DNA of 64,000 nucleotides from an uncultured Deferribacteres bacterium (GTDB lineage Bacteria; Zhuqueibacterota; JdFR-76; DREG01): positions 1 through 64,000 of the forward strand of contig CAJVYQ010000016.1 of the NCBI GenBank assembly GCA_913009825.1, written 5' to 3'. Under the pieces are notes generated by a model that worked only from the letters and a program-made list of their open reading frames with translations, was not told the DNA's origin and did no database searches. Position 1 is the stretch's first letter, and each line of letters opens with the position of its first letter. This document shows, one piece after another, positions 16,189 to 25,017 of the stretch. A program made the position numbers and the translations under genes.

Positions 16189-17328
16189 ATGAAAAAATCC
16201 AAACCAAACAATCTTGCCGTAGTTGTTGCCATGAGCGGCGGTGTGGACAGCTCCGTGGCCGCAGCCTTGTTGGTGCGGCAGGGGTACCGCGTCATCGGCG
16301 CGACCATGAAATTGTGGGAATTTCAGGATGTGGGCGGCAACATCCGCGGCGACTCTGCCTGCTGCTCCGTTGAATCCATGAATGACGCCCGAACCGTGTG
16401 CCAAACCCTGGGCATGCCACATTATGTTTTCGATTTTCAGCAGCAATTTAATGAATGTGTGGTGAGCAATTTCGTATCAGAATATCTCCGCGGCCGTACG
16501 CCCAATCCCTGCGTGCTGTGCAATACCAAAATCAAATGGGAAACACTGCTGAAAAAAACAGAGGAATTGGGTGCGGATTTCATCGCCACCGGTCATTATG
16601 CAAGAATTGAATATCATAGCGGGCGGAAGCGATATATTTTGCGCAAAGGGCTGTATCGTGAAAAGGATCAGTCTTATGCGCTGTGGGGACTGACACGGGA
16701 AAGTTTGCAAAAAACGCTGTTTCCTCTGGGTGAACTCACCAAAACGGAGGTCAGAAAGATTGCCGGGGAATTCGGGCTCAAAACAGCGGCAAAAGGGGAG
16801 AGTCAGGATATTTGCTTTGTTCCCGACAATGATTACCGGCGATTGATCCGGGAACGTACTGCCGGTAAAAATGAAAGGCTAATCCGGGATGGCGAAATTG
16901 TAACCACAACCGGAACCGTGGTTGGCCGACATCACGGTTATCCCAATTACACCATTGGCCAGCGCAAAGGGTTGGGAGTTGCAATGGGAAAACCGGTTTA
17001 TGTAGTGGATATCCGGCCGGAGGAGAACCAAATTATCATCGGCGGCAAAGAGGAGTTGTCGGGCAGCGGATTAATTGCAGATCAGGTAAATTGGATTGCC
17101 ATAGAAACATTGCCTGTCCCGGCCCGTTATTTTGTCAAGATTCGCTACCGGGACAGAGGTTCTTTCGCTCAGGTTTTCCCCCGGGAAGACGGCTCGGTTC
17201 GTGTAAAATTTGAAATACCACAGGCAGCCGTCACCCCCGGCCAGTCGGTGGTTTTTTATGATGATGACATTGTGGTTGGCGGCGGTATCATTCAGAGAAA
17301 AATGAGGGATGAAAGCGATGGAATCTAA
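16189..17328 (+). CDS. mnmA: tRNA-specific 2-thiouridylase MnmA
   Basis: This enzyme adds sulfur to C2 of the wobble uridine of tRNA-Lys, -Glu and -Gln in the cytoplasm, using ATP to activate the base and persulfide sulfur from a cysteine desulfurase. It has 379 residues, a normal length. The PP-loop SGGVDSS is at 16-22. The catalytic pair is in NPCVLC (C108 or C111) and SQDICF (C209). YTIGQRKGLG, a conserved MnmA motif, precedes the C-terminal beta-barrel. Sulfur could come from the NifS at 8958. It is transcribed alone; no promoter was identified. Confidence 0.96.
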   Translation: MKKSKPNNLAVVVAMSGGVDSSVAAALLVRQGYRVIGATMKLWEFQDVGGNIRGDSACCSVESMNDARTVCQTLGMPHYVFDFQQQFNECVVSNFVSEYLRGRTPNPCVLCNTKIKWETLLKKTEELGADFIATGHYARIEYHSGRKRYILRKGLYREKDQSYALWGLTRESLQKTLFPLGELTKTEVRKIAGEFGLKTAAKGESQDICFVPDNDYRRLIRERTAGKNERLIRDGEIVTTTGTVVGRHHGYPNYTIGQRKGLGVAMGKPVYVVDIRPEENQIIIGGKEELSGSGLIADQVNWIAIETLPVPARYFVKIRYRDRGSFAQVFPREDGSVRVKFEIPQAAVTPGQSVVFYDDDIVVGGGIIQRKMRDESDGI

Positions 17329-17395
17329 TTTATCCGCACAAGAACCGATACAACTCATTGACACCGATTTTTCTTTGCGACGGGAGGATAAAAAT

Positions 17396-17509
17396 ATGGC
17401 CATCATCGTCGGCGTCCCGGATGCCGCTATACCGGATCATGAAAAATGGCGAATCCGGTGGGAGCCGGCCTGTACATGGTTCAAAAATTTACAAACCGGG
17501 TTAACATGA
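17396..17509 (+). CDS. Possible 37-residue protein of unknown function
   Basis: A short frame beginning MAIIVGVPDAAIPDHEKW has a good ribosome-binding site (GGGAGGA at 17382-17388, 7 bases before the ATG). The frame is open upstream to 17309, overlapping the end of mnmA. I recognise no family. It may be a fragment of a lost gene rather than a functional peptide; the ribosome-binding site is the only support. Confidence 0.25.
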   Translation: MAIIVGVPDAAIPDHEKWRIRWEPACTWFKNLQTGLT

Positions 17510-17827
17510 TTGGGACTGGAAAAAATCGTTTTGATGCAGGACGAAGAGTATGCTGTTTTCTGAAAATATGCGATGATTTTTATAACATTTCTTGTAACCG
17601 GTCACAGGAGTAAAAATTAACCCTCGCCTGAAGCTGAAGCAACAGGCTTAAATATGGAAGCACTCTAAAGGGCGCTTTAGCGTCCTGCCACTTTTGAGCC
17701 TGAGGGTTTATCCTCAGGCGGTATTGCGAACATCCCTGTGATTGGTTACCATTGCTTTTCTTCCTGATCCGTTGCCAAACAGCTTCATCAAAAAAACAAG
17801 CGCAAAATAAAATTTTAAGGAGGATAA
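17510..17827. other. Noncoding region upstream of the GH20 gene
   Basis: Mostly family C element C1 (17594-17749). The AGGAGG at 17818-17823 is the ribosome-binding site of the hexosaminidase. Nothing else is recognisable. Confidence 0.6.
17594..17749. mobile_element. Family C non-autonomous element (copy C1)
   Basis: The termini GTAACCGGTCACAGG and CCTGTGATTGGTTAC are inverted repeats bounding 156 bp. The copy at 46533-46688 is the same length with 4 mismatches by eye. Flanking octamers CATTTCTT and CATTGCTT match at 7 of 8 positions, indicating an 8-bp target duplication. The interior has CCTGAGG...CCTCAGG-type inverted repeats and no open frame. GTAA termini with 8-bp duplications are characteristic of IS66-family transposition. 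Confidence 0.88.
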
Positions 17828-20176
17828 ATGAAAAGGTTATTGCTGATGATAATTTTATTTGGAATTGCTGCGTTGAGCGGTTGCGCTAAGAGCCAAATGG
17901 CAGGCATCGATATTATTCCAAAACCGCTTCAGATGAAAAAAGGATCGGGCGTTTTCGTTGTCGATGGCGAAACGAAATTGATTATTGGCAAGAATGATTT
18001 GCAAATACGGCAGGTTGCCCGATATTTATCAGATCGTTTTCGCCTGGTCGCCGGTTTCAATTTACAGCTTGTGGCGTATTCTCCGGAAAACGGTGAGAAT
18101 TGTATTCTCTTTGATCAAATTTCGGATCCCAAACTCGGTAATGAAGGGTACCGGTTAGTAGTGGAGAAAGGTGGAATCAAACTGTCGGCGAACAAACCGA
18201 ACGGATTGTTCTATGGGGTTCAAACCATTTTGCAATTACTGCCGCCGCAAATTTACGCCGGTAAAAAGATTGCTGATGTAAACTGGGTAATCCCAGCCGT
18301 GACAGTGGTCGATAAACCTCGCTATTCCTGGCGGGGAATGATGTTAGATGTTTCCCGTCATTTTTTTCCGAAGGATTTTGTGAAACAATACATCGATTAT
18401 CTGGCCATGCACAAGATGAACACTTTTCACTGGCATCTGAACGACGACCAGGGCTGGCGCATCGAAATTAAAGCATATCCCAAATTGACAAAAGTTGGCG
18501 CCTGGCGGGTGGACCGTGAGGCTTATAATTGGAACGCCCGGGAAGCGCAAAAACCGGGCGAGAAAGCCACGTACGGCGGTTTTTACACCCAGGATGATAT
18601 CCGGGAAATTGTGGCGTACGCCAAAAGCCGTTTTGTCACCATAGTGCCGGAAATTGAAATGCCCGGTCATTGTCTGGCGGCCCTGTCCGCATATCCGCAA
18701 TATTCCTGCACCGGCGGCCCGTTCACGGTACCTCCCGGCGGTGTGTGGCCCATTAAAGATGTTTACTGTGCCGGCAATGAAGACACGTACAAATTTTTAC
18801 AGGATATTCTCAGCGAAGTCATCGATCTGTTTCCCGGAAAATATATTCATATCGGCGGTGATGAAGTGAACAAGCAGGAATGGGAAAAATGTCCCAAATG
18901 CCGGGCGCGCATCAAAGCCGAAGGGCTGAAGGATGAAAAGGAGCTGCAAAGTTATTTTATCAAAAGGATGGAAAAATTTATCAATGCCAAAGGGAAACGG
19001 CTCATCGGCTGGGATGAAATACTGGAAGGCGGCCTGGCTCCCAATGCCACTGTAATGTCCTGGCGCGGGATGAAAGGCGGCATCCAGGCAGTAGAGCAGA
19101 ATCATGATGTGGTGATGACGCCCACATCTCACTGTTATTTTGATTATTATCAGGGCGATCCGGACAACGAACCGCCGGCAATCGGCGGGTTTTTACCGTT
19201 GCAAAAAGTCTATTCATTTGAACCCACTCCGCAGGCATTGAGCGTGACGGAAGCAAAACATATTTTGGGCGCTCAGGCCAACCTGTGGACGGAATATATT
19301 GCCACGCCGGAACAGGCGCAGTACATGACATTTCCCCGTATTGCTGCCATTGCCGAAGTCGGTTGGACGGCGAAAGAGCTGAAAGACTGGGACGATTTTA
19401 CTAACCGGATGAGAAAGCAGTTCCGCCGTTACGATTATGCCGGCATTAATTACGCCAAAAGTGCCTATGCAGTCCGTGTTCTGCCGCAGTTTGATGATCG
19501 AACTCATCAATTGACGGTGAAACTGGAGACGGAAACCTGTCAGCCGGAAATTCATTTTACTCTGGATGGAAATGAGCCTTCGGCAACCTCGCCGGTTTAC
19601 AGCAAACCGCTTGCCCTCATAAATACCAGCGTGTTAAAAGCCGGAACCTTTTTGGCTGGGAAGTTGCTCGGACCGGTTACGGAGACAAAATTTTTTGTGC
19701 ACAAAGCGATCGGCAGACCGGTGAAACTAACCTTTCCGTATCAGAAAAAATACCGCGCTGGGGGGCAGTTCGGATTGACAAACGGCTTGCGTGGTTCCAA
19801 ATCCATGCGCGATGGCAGGTGGCAGGGTTTTGAAGGCGTCGATCTGATAGCCGAAATCGATCTCGGCAAACTGCAGCCCATTCAAAAAATAACCGCCGGA
19901 TTTTTACAGAATATAAGCTCGTGGATTTTTTTACCGTTAACTGTGGAGTTTTCTGTTTCGGCTGACGGCAAACATTTTCAAACACTGGCCACGCTCAAAA
20001 ATGACGTTTCGCCGAAAGCGGCAGAAATTGTTAAGAAGGATTTTACCGCCGGATTTCCGGAAACGGTGGTTCGTTTTATCCGGGTTCATGCGAAAAACAG
20101 GGGCGTCTGTCCTCCGTGGCATGCCGGCGCCGGTAGAAAAGCCTGGCTGTTTGCAGATGAGATCATTGTTGAGTAG
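17828..20176 (+). CDS. Beta-N-acetylhexosaminidase, GH20 lipoprotein
   Basis: This enzyme removes terminal N-acetylglucosamine or N-acetylgalactosamine from glycans. It has 782 residues, with a lipoprotein signal ending at C19 (LSGC), so it is probably an outer-membrane or periplasmic lipoprotein. Order: GH20b beta-rich domain (about 30-165); TIM-barrel GH20 catalytic domain with the catalytic Asp-Glu pair D345-E346 in HIGGDEV and substrate motif HWHLNDDQGWRIEI; chitobiase-type C-terminal domain (HFTLDGNEPSATSPVYSKP, about 570-620); and a discoidin-like C-terminal domain (about 636-782). The last domain is clearly related to that of the sulfatase at 50100-52079. AGGAGG lies 5 bases before the ATG. 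It opens the carbohydrate-use region. Confidence 0.95.
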   Translation: MKRLLLMIILFGIAALSGCAKSQMAGIDIIPKPLQMKKGSGVFVVDGETKLIIGKNDLQIRQVARYLSDRFRLVAGFNLQLVAYSPENGENCILFDQISDPKLGNEGYRLVVEKGGIKLSANKPNGLFYGVQTILQLLPPQIYAGKKIADVNWVIPAVTVVDKPRYSWRGMMLDVSRHFFPKDFVKQYIDYLAMHKMNTFHWHLNDDQGWRIEIKAYPKLTKVGAWRVDREAYNWNAREAQKPGEKATYGGFYTQDDIREIVAYAKSRFVTIVPEIEMPGHCLAALSAYPQYSCTGGPFTVPPGGVWPIKDVYCAGNEDTYKFLQDILSEVIDLFPGKYIHIGGDEVNKQEWEKCPKCRARIKAEGLKDEKELQSYFIKRMEKFINAKGKRLIGWDEILEGGLAPNATVMSWRGMKGGIQAVEQNHDVVMTPTSHCYFDYYQGDPDNEPPAIGGFLPLQKVYSFEPTPQALSVTEAKHILGAQANLWTEYIATPEQAQYMTFPRIAAIAEVGWTAKELKDWDDFTNRMRKQFRRYDYAGINYAKSAYAVRVLPQFDDRTHQLTVKLETETCQPEIHFTLDGNEPSATSPVYSKPLALINTSVLKAGTFLAGKLLGPVTETKFFVHKAIGRPVKLTFPYQKKYRAGGQFGLTNGLRGSKSMRDGRWQGFEGVDLIAEIDLGKLQPIQKITAGFLQNISSWIFLPLTVEFSVSADGKHFQTLATLKNDVSPKAAEIVKKDFTAGFPETVVRFIRVHAKNRGVCPPWHAGAGRKAWLFADEIIVE

Positions 20177-20188
20177 TTAGTAAGTAAA

Positions 20189-20207
20189 AAAAACCTGCCA
20201 GGTTTTT
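20189..20207 (+). terminator. Probable terminator after the GH20 gene
   Basis: A short stem AAAAACCT / AGGTTTTT with a 3-base loop and U-rich 3' arm lies 12 bases after the stop codon. The stem is short, so read-through to the next gene is possible. Confidence 0.5.
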
Positions 20208-20271
20208 GCTATCAGGAAGGTTTGAAGGCGCTGAAAAGTTTGAACATATTCCCAAAAGGACGTGTTGATCT

Positions 20272-21513
20272 GTGAACTCAAGAGAAAGAATTTTAGCCGC
20301 AGTTGATCACCGGGAACCTGACCGGGTTCCCGTCGATTTAGGCGCGACGCCCAGTTCGGGAATTTCCGCCATGGCTTACGGCAATCTGAAGAAACAGTTG
20401 CATATCGCCGGCGGTCACACGCGCATTTATGACGTAGTGCAGCAACTGGCGCAGCCGGAAGAAGAAATATTGAACCGTTTTCGTATCGATGTTGTAGATG
20501 TGGGCAGGATGTTCAACACTGCGGATGATGATTGGTACGATATAAAAATGGCGAACGGGGAGACGGCTCAGTATCCCAAATGGTTTCATCCGCAACAAGA
20601 GAAAGACGGTTCCCGGCATGCTTATATAGCGAATGGCGCTCTTATCGCAACAATGCCGGCCGGCGGCGCTTTTTTTGATCAAACCTATTTTCCATATTTG
20701 GACGAATATCCTCCTAATTTCAAAAATCTGCCCGATGCCATGAATAAAGTTCTCTGGGCTGCGCTGGTGCACAGTCCGTGGGACAATGCTGGAAAACCGG
20801 ATTTCTGGCAGCAATTGCGCGAACGGACAATGGCGCTGCGCCGCCGGACAGATCGTGCTCTGATGGTTGTCGTCGGCTGCAACTTGTTCGAATGGGGCAC
20901 CTTTTTGCGCCGCATCGATAATTTTCTCATGGATCTGGTCACCGATCAGCAGCATGTTGAAGCGCTGTTGGATGCGCTGATGGAAATTCATCTGGTCACG
21001 CTGGAGAAAGTCTGTCGGGAGGTTGGCGATCTTGCCGATATTCTCCGTTTCGGTGACGACCTGGGCATGGACAGCGGGCCGTTTATGTCCCCGGAAATTT
21101 ATCGGAAATTGTTTAAACCGCGCCACAAAATGTTGTGCGATTATGTGAAAAAAAACAGCGGTATGCGCACTTTTTTACACAGTTGCGGTTCCGTGTATAA
21201 ACTGATTCCCGATCTGATTGAGGCGGGATATGAAATTCTTAATCCCGTGCAGACCAACTGTACCGATATGGAACCGGAAAAATTAAAGAAAGAATTTGGC
21301 CGGGACATTACTTTCTGGGGCGGCGGCGCCGATACTCGTTTTGTTTTAAACCGCGCTGCGCCGGACGAGGTGAAAGAACATGTGAAAAAGCGTCTGGATA
21401 TTTTTATGCCCGGCGGAGGGTTTGTATTCAATACGGTTCACAATATCCTGCCGGAAGTTCCACCGGAAAACATTATTGCCATGTTTGAAGCTGTCGAAGA
21501 ATTCAACGGATGA
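20272..21513 (+). CDS. Uroporphyrinogen decarboxylase-family protein
   Basis: A 413-residue TIM-barrel protein of the UroD/MtaA/CmuA superfamily. The N-terminus MNSRERILAAVDHREPDRVP is the superfamily signature. The C-terminal half has FGDDLGMDSGPFMSPEIYRK and the conserved FLHSCGSVYKLIPDLIEAG, where His and Cys resemble the zinc-binding residues of methyltransferase members rather than heme-pathway HemE. It is longer than HemE (about 350). Members of this branch are often found beside sugar-degradation genes in uncultured bacteria and their reaction is not established. The GTG start at 20272 gives the expected N-terminus. It lies between GH20 and a mutarotase-like gene on the same strand, probably co-transcribed. 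Confidence 0.8.
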   Translation: MNSRERILAAVDHREPDRVPVDLGATPSSGISAMAYGNLKKQLHIAGGHTRIYDVVQQLAQPEEEILNRFRIDVVDVGRMFNTADDDWYDIKMANGETAQYPKWFHPQQEKDGSRHAYIANGALIATMPAGGAFFDQTYFPYLDEYPPNFKNLPDAMNKVLWAALVHSPWDNAGKPDFWQQLRERTMALRRRTDRALMVVVGCNLFEWGTFLRRIDNFLMDLVTDQQHVEALLDALMEIHLVTLEKVCREVGDLADILRFGDDLGMDSGPFMSPEIYRKLFKPRHKMLCDYVKKNSGMRTFLHSCGSVYKLIPDLIEAGYEILNPVQTNCTDMEPEKLKKEFGRDITFWGGGADTRFVLNRAAPDEVKEHVKKRLDIFMPGGGFVFNTVHNILPEVPPENIIAMFEAVEEFNG

Positions 21514-21614
21514 GATTAGACAGACTGCGCTTCTGTCCGGTAATTAAAAGAGTTGTACCGGAAACTGCACGATTACCGGAAAATTTATGAGGAATTGGTG
21601 GAGGGAAAAAGAGT

Positions 21615-22388
21615 ATGAAAACGAAAAGAATAGTTTATTTTCTTATTTTTACCCTCGCTGCTGTTTTTTACTGGCAATGCCGGGAAAATGAAAATATTGG
21701 AGAGGAGAAGAAAATGACGCAAATTCTGCGTCAGGGAAGTCTGATCGGTCTGAAAAATGAGTATGAAGAACGCTACATTATTCTGCACAAACATGTATTT
21801 CCGGGTGTGCTGCATCGTCTGCGTAAATGTAATATTCACAATTATTCCATTTTCCTGAGAGATGGGATTCTGTTTTCCTATTTTGAATATACCGGCAGCG
21901 ATTACGCCGCCGATATGGCCGCAATGGCGGATGAAGAGACGAAAGATTGGTGGAAATTAACCGATCCCATGCAGCGGCCGTTGGAAAACCGGAAAGAGGG
22001 GGAATGGTGGGCATCCATGGAACTGCTCTACCGGATGGATAAAAACAAAGTTTCCGGTAAGCGGGCGAAACGATTTGCTTACACGGGATCATTACAGAAA
22101 GGGAACGTACAAAAATTCAAATCGGCGTTGCAGCAAATTGATTCTGATCTGGTAAATATGATTCTCATGGCCAACTTGCAGAATCTTTCATTTTATGTTA
22201 AGGAGAATCAGGTTTATTTTTACTATGAATATGTGGGGGATGATCTGAAACTGGATATGAAACGGTTGGAAGCCGGCGATTCATTTAAAAAACTGAACGC
22301 TCGTTTGTCCCAACTGATGAAACCGGTTTCGGATGACCAACAGCACCGAACCTGGCAGGAGATGAAGGAGGTTTTTCATACAGAGTAG
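21615..22388 (+). CDS. Tandem L-rhamnose-mutarotase-like protein with export segment
   Basis: A 257-residue protein with two copies of the RhaM fold. RhaM interconverts sugar anomers. Domain 1 (about 36-140) keeps RhaM hallmarks: histidine in LHKHVFPGVL, CNIHNYSIFL, WWKLTDPM and a closing SMELLYRMD. Domain 2 (about 152-257) aligns in pattern but lacks the histidine pair (QNLSFYV) and WWK, so it is probably structural. The first 33 residues are a hydrophobic segment with a cysteine at 22 in an atypical lipobox context (FYWQC). An internal ATG at 21714 has its own strong GGAGAGGAG site and would give a cytosolic form starting MTQILRQG. The true substrate sugar is unknown. Confidence 0.78.
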   Translation: MKTKRIVYFLIFTLAAVFYWQCRENENIGEEKKMTQILRQGSLIGLKNEYEERYIILHKHVFPGVLHRLRKCNIHNYSIFLRDGILFSYFEYTGSDYAADMAAMADEETKDWWKLTDPMQRPLENRKEGEWWASMELLYRMDKNKVSGKRAKRFAYTGSLQKGNVQKFKSALQQIDSDLVNMILMANLQNLSFYVKENQVYFYYEYVGDDLKLDMKRLEAGDSFKKLNARLSQLMKPVSDDQQHRTWQEMKEVFHTE

Positions 22389-22493
22389 GTGTCGGTTCCG
22401 GTGAGTGATGCTATCATTCGGAGCTTCTTAATGACGATAAAAATAAAACGAGTTTTGCGAGTAAAAATTAGAAATTTGATATGAAGGTTATTG

Positions 22494-22611
22494 GTAACTA
22501 TTCAGTATACAATACGATTATATTGAAAGTGTTTTACATCCCCTGTACCCTCCCCCGCGAGGGCCATGAGGGGGTACGGGGGATGTCCCTTCAACCTGCC
22601 TGAATAGTTAC
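22494..22611. mobile_element. Family A non-autonomous element (copy A3)
   Basis: Termini GTAACTATTCAG and CTGAATAGTTAC bound 118 bp. Flanking octamers GGTTATTG and GCTTATTG match at 7 of 8 positions. The interior is a GC-rich hairpin (CATCCCCTGTACCCTCCCCC with its complement downstream). No coding capacity. Confidence 0.88.
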
Positions 22612-22808
22612 GCTTATTGTAACATCTTTATGTTTTGAGAAACCGTAATTTCCAGGAAGACCGGTTATTATTTCCGAATGCTCTTATCGGCCTGTCTGCT
22701 GCGGACAGACCGTTTGAATCGTGCGGGAGTAGCAACTTCGCGTATCGCTTCAAACACTAAATCCTGTTCCTTAATGCAATATTTCCCGGATAGAAACAAC
22801 AATTGAAC

Positions 22809-23157
22809 GTAACTATTCAGCTCACGTCTGTCTGACACAGGCAGAAAGCGCACGAAACAATCGAATGATCTCATCTAACTTTTTTCCTGTTTTTTTTTTG
22901 AGTCTTTCGCGGGCTGCCTGAGTAGTGACAATACCGTAATACTTTAGTTTTTTGAACAAATCCGCTTCCTTTGCGCTCTCTGCGTCTCTGCGTTTTAAAG
23001 CGCCTGTTTTTTTAACGCAGAGACGCGGAGGGCGCAGAGAAATTGAAAAAATCGTTTGCCTATTCAGCCCGCGAATTACACGAAATCATACGAATAGGAC
23101 AAAATAGTTAACGATTCGCGTTTTTTAGCGATATCAGCGGGCCACCTGAATAGTTAC
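22809..23157. mobile_element. Family A element, complete 349-bp copy with perfect target duplication (A4)
   Basis: It starts GTAACTATTCAG and ends CTGAATAGTTAC. The octamer AATTGAAC is exactly duplicated on both sides (22801-22808 and 23158-23165). The interior contains the inverted CTCTGCGTCTCTGCGTT / AACGCAGAGACGCGGAG tract and no open frame. The right 136 bases are repeated at the window start. An internal CCTGAGTAGTGAC at 22917-22929 resembles a degraded terminus, so the element may itself be composite. Confidence 0.9.
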
Positions 23158-23211
23158 AATTGAACAATTTAATATCAAAACGAACCGGCATTCTATGAAG
23201 GGAAATTGATC

Positions 23212-24786
23212 ATGCAACCGGATGTCCAAAGCCTTGCCCAAATCGATTTTGTCATTATTGGTGTGTACATTTTAATTTTAGTTGTCATCGGCATGATGCG
23301 CGGCCGGCAGCTCCACGGCGATGAGGATTTCTTTCTTGCCGGCCGTAATCTGAAATGGCCCAATATCGGTTTCTCCATTTTTGCCAGCAATATTTCCGCC
23401 GAACATCTGGTCGGTTTGGCGGGCGCAGGTTATATGTTCGGTTTGCTGCATGGGAATTATGAGTGGATGGCCTTCGGCAGTCTGCTGCTTCTGGCGTTCG
23501 TTTTTGCCCCTTTCTATCTCGCTACCCGGGTCAGCACCATGCCGGAATTTTTAGAGAGGAGATACAGCAGCCGCTGCCGCGATTTTTTAAGCTATTTGAA
23601 TGTCCTCACCACCATCTTTATTCGTCTGGGTGTATCTCTGTACGCCGGCGGTTTGGTCATCCATCTGTTTTTAGGCTGGAGTTTACAAACCTGTATTCTG
23701 GCGCTCTCGGTTATCGCAACCAGTTACACCATTGTGGGCGGGTTGGCCGCCATTGTCATCACCGACACATTTCAGGCTGTCATCATGATTTCCGGTTCGG
23801 TTGCTCTCACCATTATTGGTCTGGCAAAAGTAGGAGGCATTCATGAACTGATTGCCCATGTCCCGGCGAATTACTGGGTCATGCTGCGCCCCGCTTCGGA
23901 TCCGGAAATGCCCTGGTACGCCATTATTTTTGGTTATCCTGTTTTGGGAATCTGGTATTGGTGCACGGATCAATTGATGGTGCAGCGGGTGTTGGGTGCA
24001 AAAAATCTGCGCCACGGGCAAACCGGTATTATTTTCGCGGCATTTTTGAAAATATTACCGGTTTTCATCTTTGTTTTGCCCGGTGTGATCCTCTTTGCCC
24101 TCAATCCGAACCTTGCCAACGGCGATTACGCTTACACCACCATCGTTAGTAGCTGGCTGCCGGCAGGCATACGGGGAATTATGATCGCCGTGCTGATTGC
24201 GGCGCTGCTGAGCACCATCGATTCTGCGCTGAACGCCATCAGCACTATCTTCACACTGGATATCTTTAAAAAATGGCTGCCCAATTCCAGTCATGAGAAA
24301 CTTCTGTTAATCGGCCGCATCGCCACCGGCGTGAGTATGGTGATTGCCATTATCTGGTCGCCCATGATCGGCAAGTTTCCCAAAGGAATATTTATCGCCA
24401 TTAATCAATTGATTGCGGCCGTTGCGCCGCCGTTGACCGCGCTGTTTCTCATGGGTGTGTTGTGGAAACGAACCACCGCCAGAGCCGCCGAATGGACCCT
24501 CTGGTTCGGCAGTCCCGTTTGTGTGGCGCTGGGGATAGCCCAGGGTTTGGGCTGGCCGGAGAATTTCTGGCCACACCGGCTTAATTTTATGTTCCTGGCG
24601 TTTTTGATGCTGATTGGTATTATCCTTTTTATGGTCATCGTCTCTTTCTTTACAGAACCGGTGCGATCGGAAAAAACGCTGCCTTCGCTGGCTGAAATAA
24701 ACCGGAATGAGAGAAACGGAAAATCTTATCTGTTTGCAAGTGTATTGACAATGATCATGGTTGGGTTGTATATTATTTTCAGTTGA
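23212..24786 (+). CDS. Sodium:solute symporter (SSS family), sugar-type
   Basis: An inner-membrane symporter that would import a solute with sodium. 524 residues from ATG 23212, with GAAGGGA just upstream. About 14 hydrophobic segments are visible. The family signature region includes FFLAGRNLKWPNIGFSIFAS near the N-terminus and GIMIAVLIAALLSTIDSALN later (the SSS small-residue and sodium-site helix). The SGLT-like layout and location among glycosidase genes suggest a monosaccharide substrate, but substrate cannot be read from sequence. It is isolated from upstream genes by two mobile elements. Confidence 0.93.
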   Translation: MQPDVQSLAQIDFVIIGVYILILVVIGMMRGRQLHGDEDFFLAGRNLKWPNIGFSIFASNISAEHLVGLAGAGYMFGLLHGNYEWMAFGSLLLLAFVFAPFYLATRVSTMPEFLERRYSSRCRDFLSYLNVLTTIFIRLGVSLYAGGLVIHLFLGWSLQTCILALSVIATSYTIVGGLAAIVITDTFQAVIMISGSVALTIIGLAKVGGIHELIAHVPANYWVMLRPASDPEMPWYAIIFGYPVLGIWYWCTDQLMVQRVLGAKNLRHGQTGIIFAAFLKILPVFIFVLPGVILFALNPNLANGDYAYTTIVSSWLPAGIRGIMIAVLIAALLSTIDSALNAISTIFTLDIFKKWLPNSSHEKLLLIGRIATGVSMVIAIIWSPMIGKFPKGIFIAINQLIAAVAPPLTALFLMGVLWKRTTARAAEWTLWFGSPVCVALGIAQGLGWPENFWPHRLNFMFLAFLMLIGIILFMVIVSFFTEPVRSEKTLPSLAEINRNERNGKSYLFASVLTMIMVGLYIIFS

Positions 24787-24810
24787 AATGAAAAACAGGA
24801 TGATGTGATC

Positions 24811-24976
24811 GTGACTACTCGAGTATACTTATCGTTTAATGGCAAAAAGCCTTCGACAAGTTTATCCTGTCAGGATAAACTTGTCGAAGGGAGGGCTCAG
24901 GCCGGCTTAAATAGCCATGCCGTGCGAAGTCGAAGTGTGATTACAGCTAATTCATGGAGCATACCTGAGCAGTTAC
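24811..24976. mobile_element. Family A non-autonomous element (copy A5, diverged ends)
   Basis: Ends GTGACTACTCGAG and CCTGAGCAGTTAC are diverged versions of the family A termini. The interior has CTTCGACAAGTTTATCCTG and its complement, closely related to copy A2. The flanking octamers do not match convincingly, so it may be old. It fills the spacer between the symporter and the GH36-like gene. Confidence 0.7.
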
Positions 24977-25017
24977 GTACGATTAAAAACTACCTGAATC
25001 TATGAAAGGATAAAAAA

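Larger units (their letters stand above)
22389..23211. other. Noncoding region with two family A elements
   Basis: No gene is supported in these 820 bases. It contains elements A3 (22494-22611) and A4 (22809-23157). Between them is a small palindrome around 22690-22712 (GGCCTGTCTGCTGCGGACAG). GAAGGGA at 23197-23203 serves the symporter start. Confidence 0.65.

Noticed and set aside
20272-21513. Heme biosynthesis enzyme HemE
   Set aside because: The protein is too long and has the His-Cys motif and N-terminus of the methyltransferase-like branch, with no other heme genes nearby.
10219-24976. Regularly occurring GTAACTATTCAG motifs as a CRISPR-like or operator array
   Set aside because: Spacing is irregular and the motifs come as inverted pairs bounding discrete segments with target duplications, so they are element ends.
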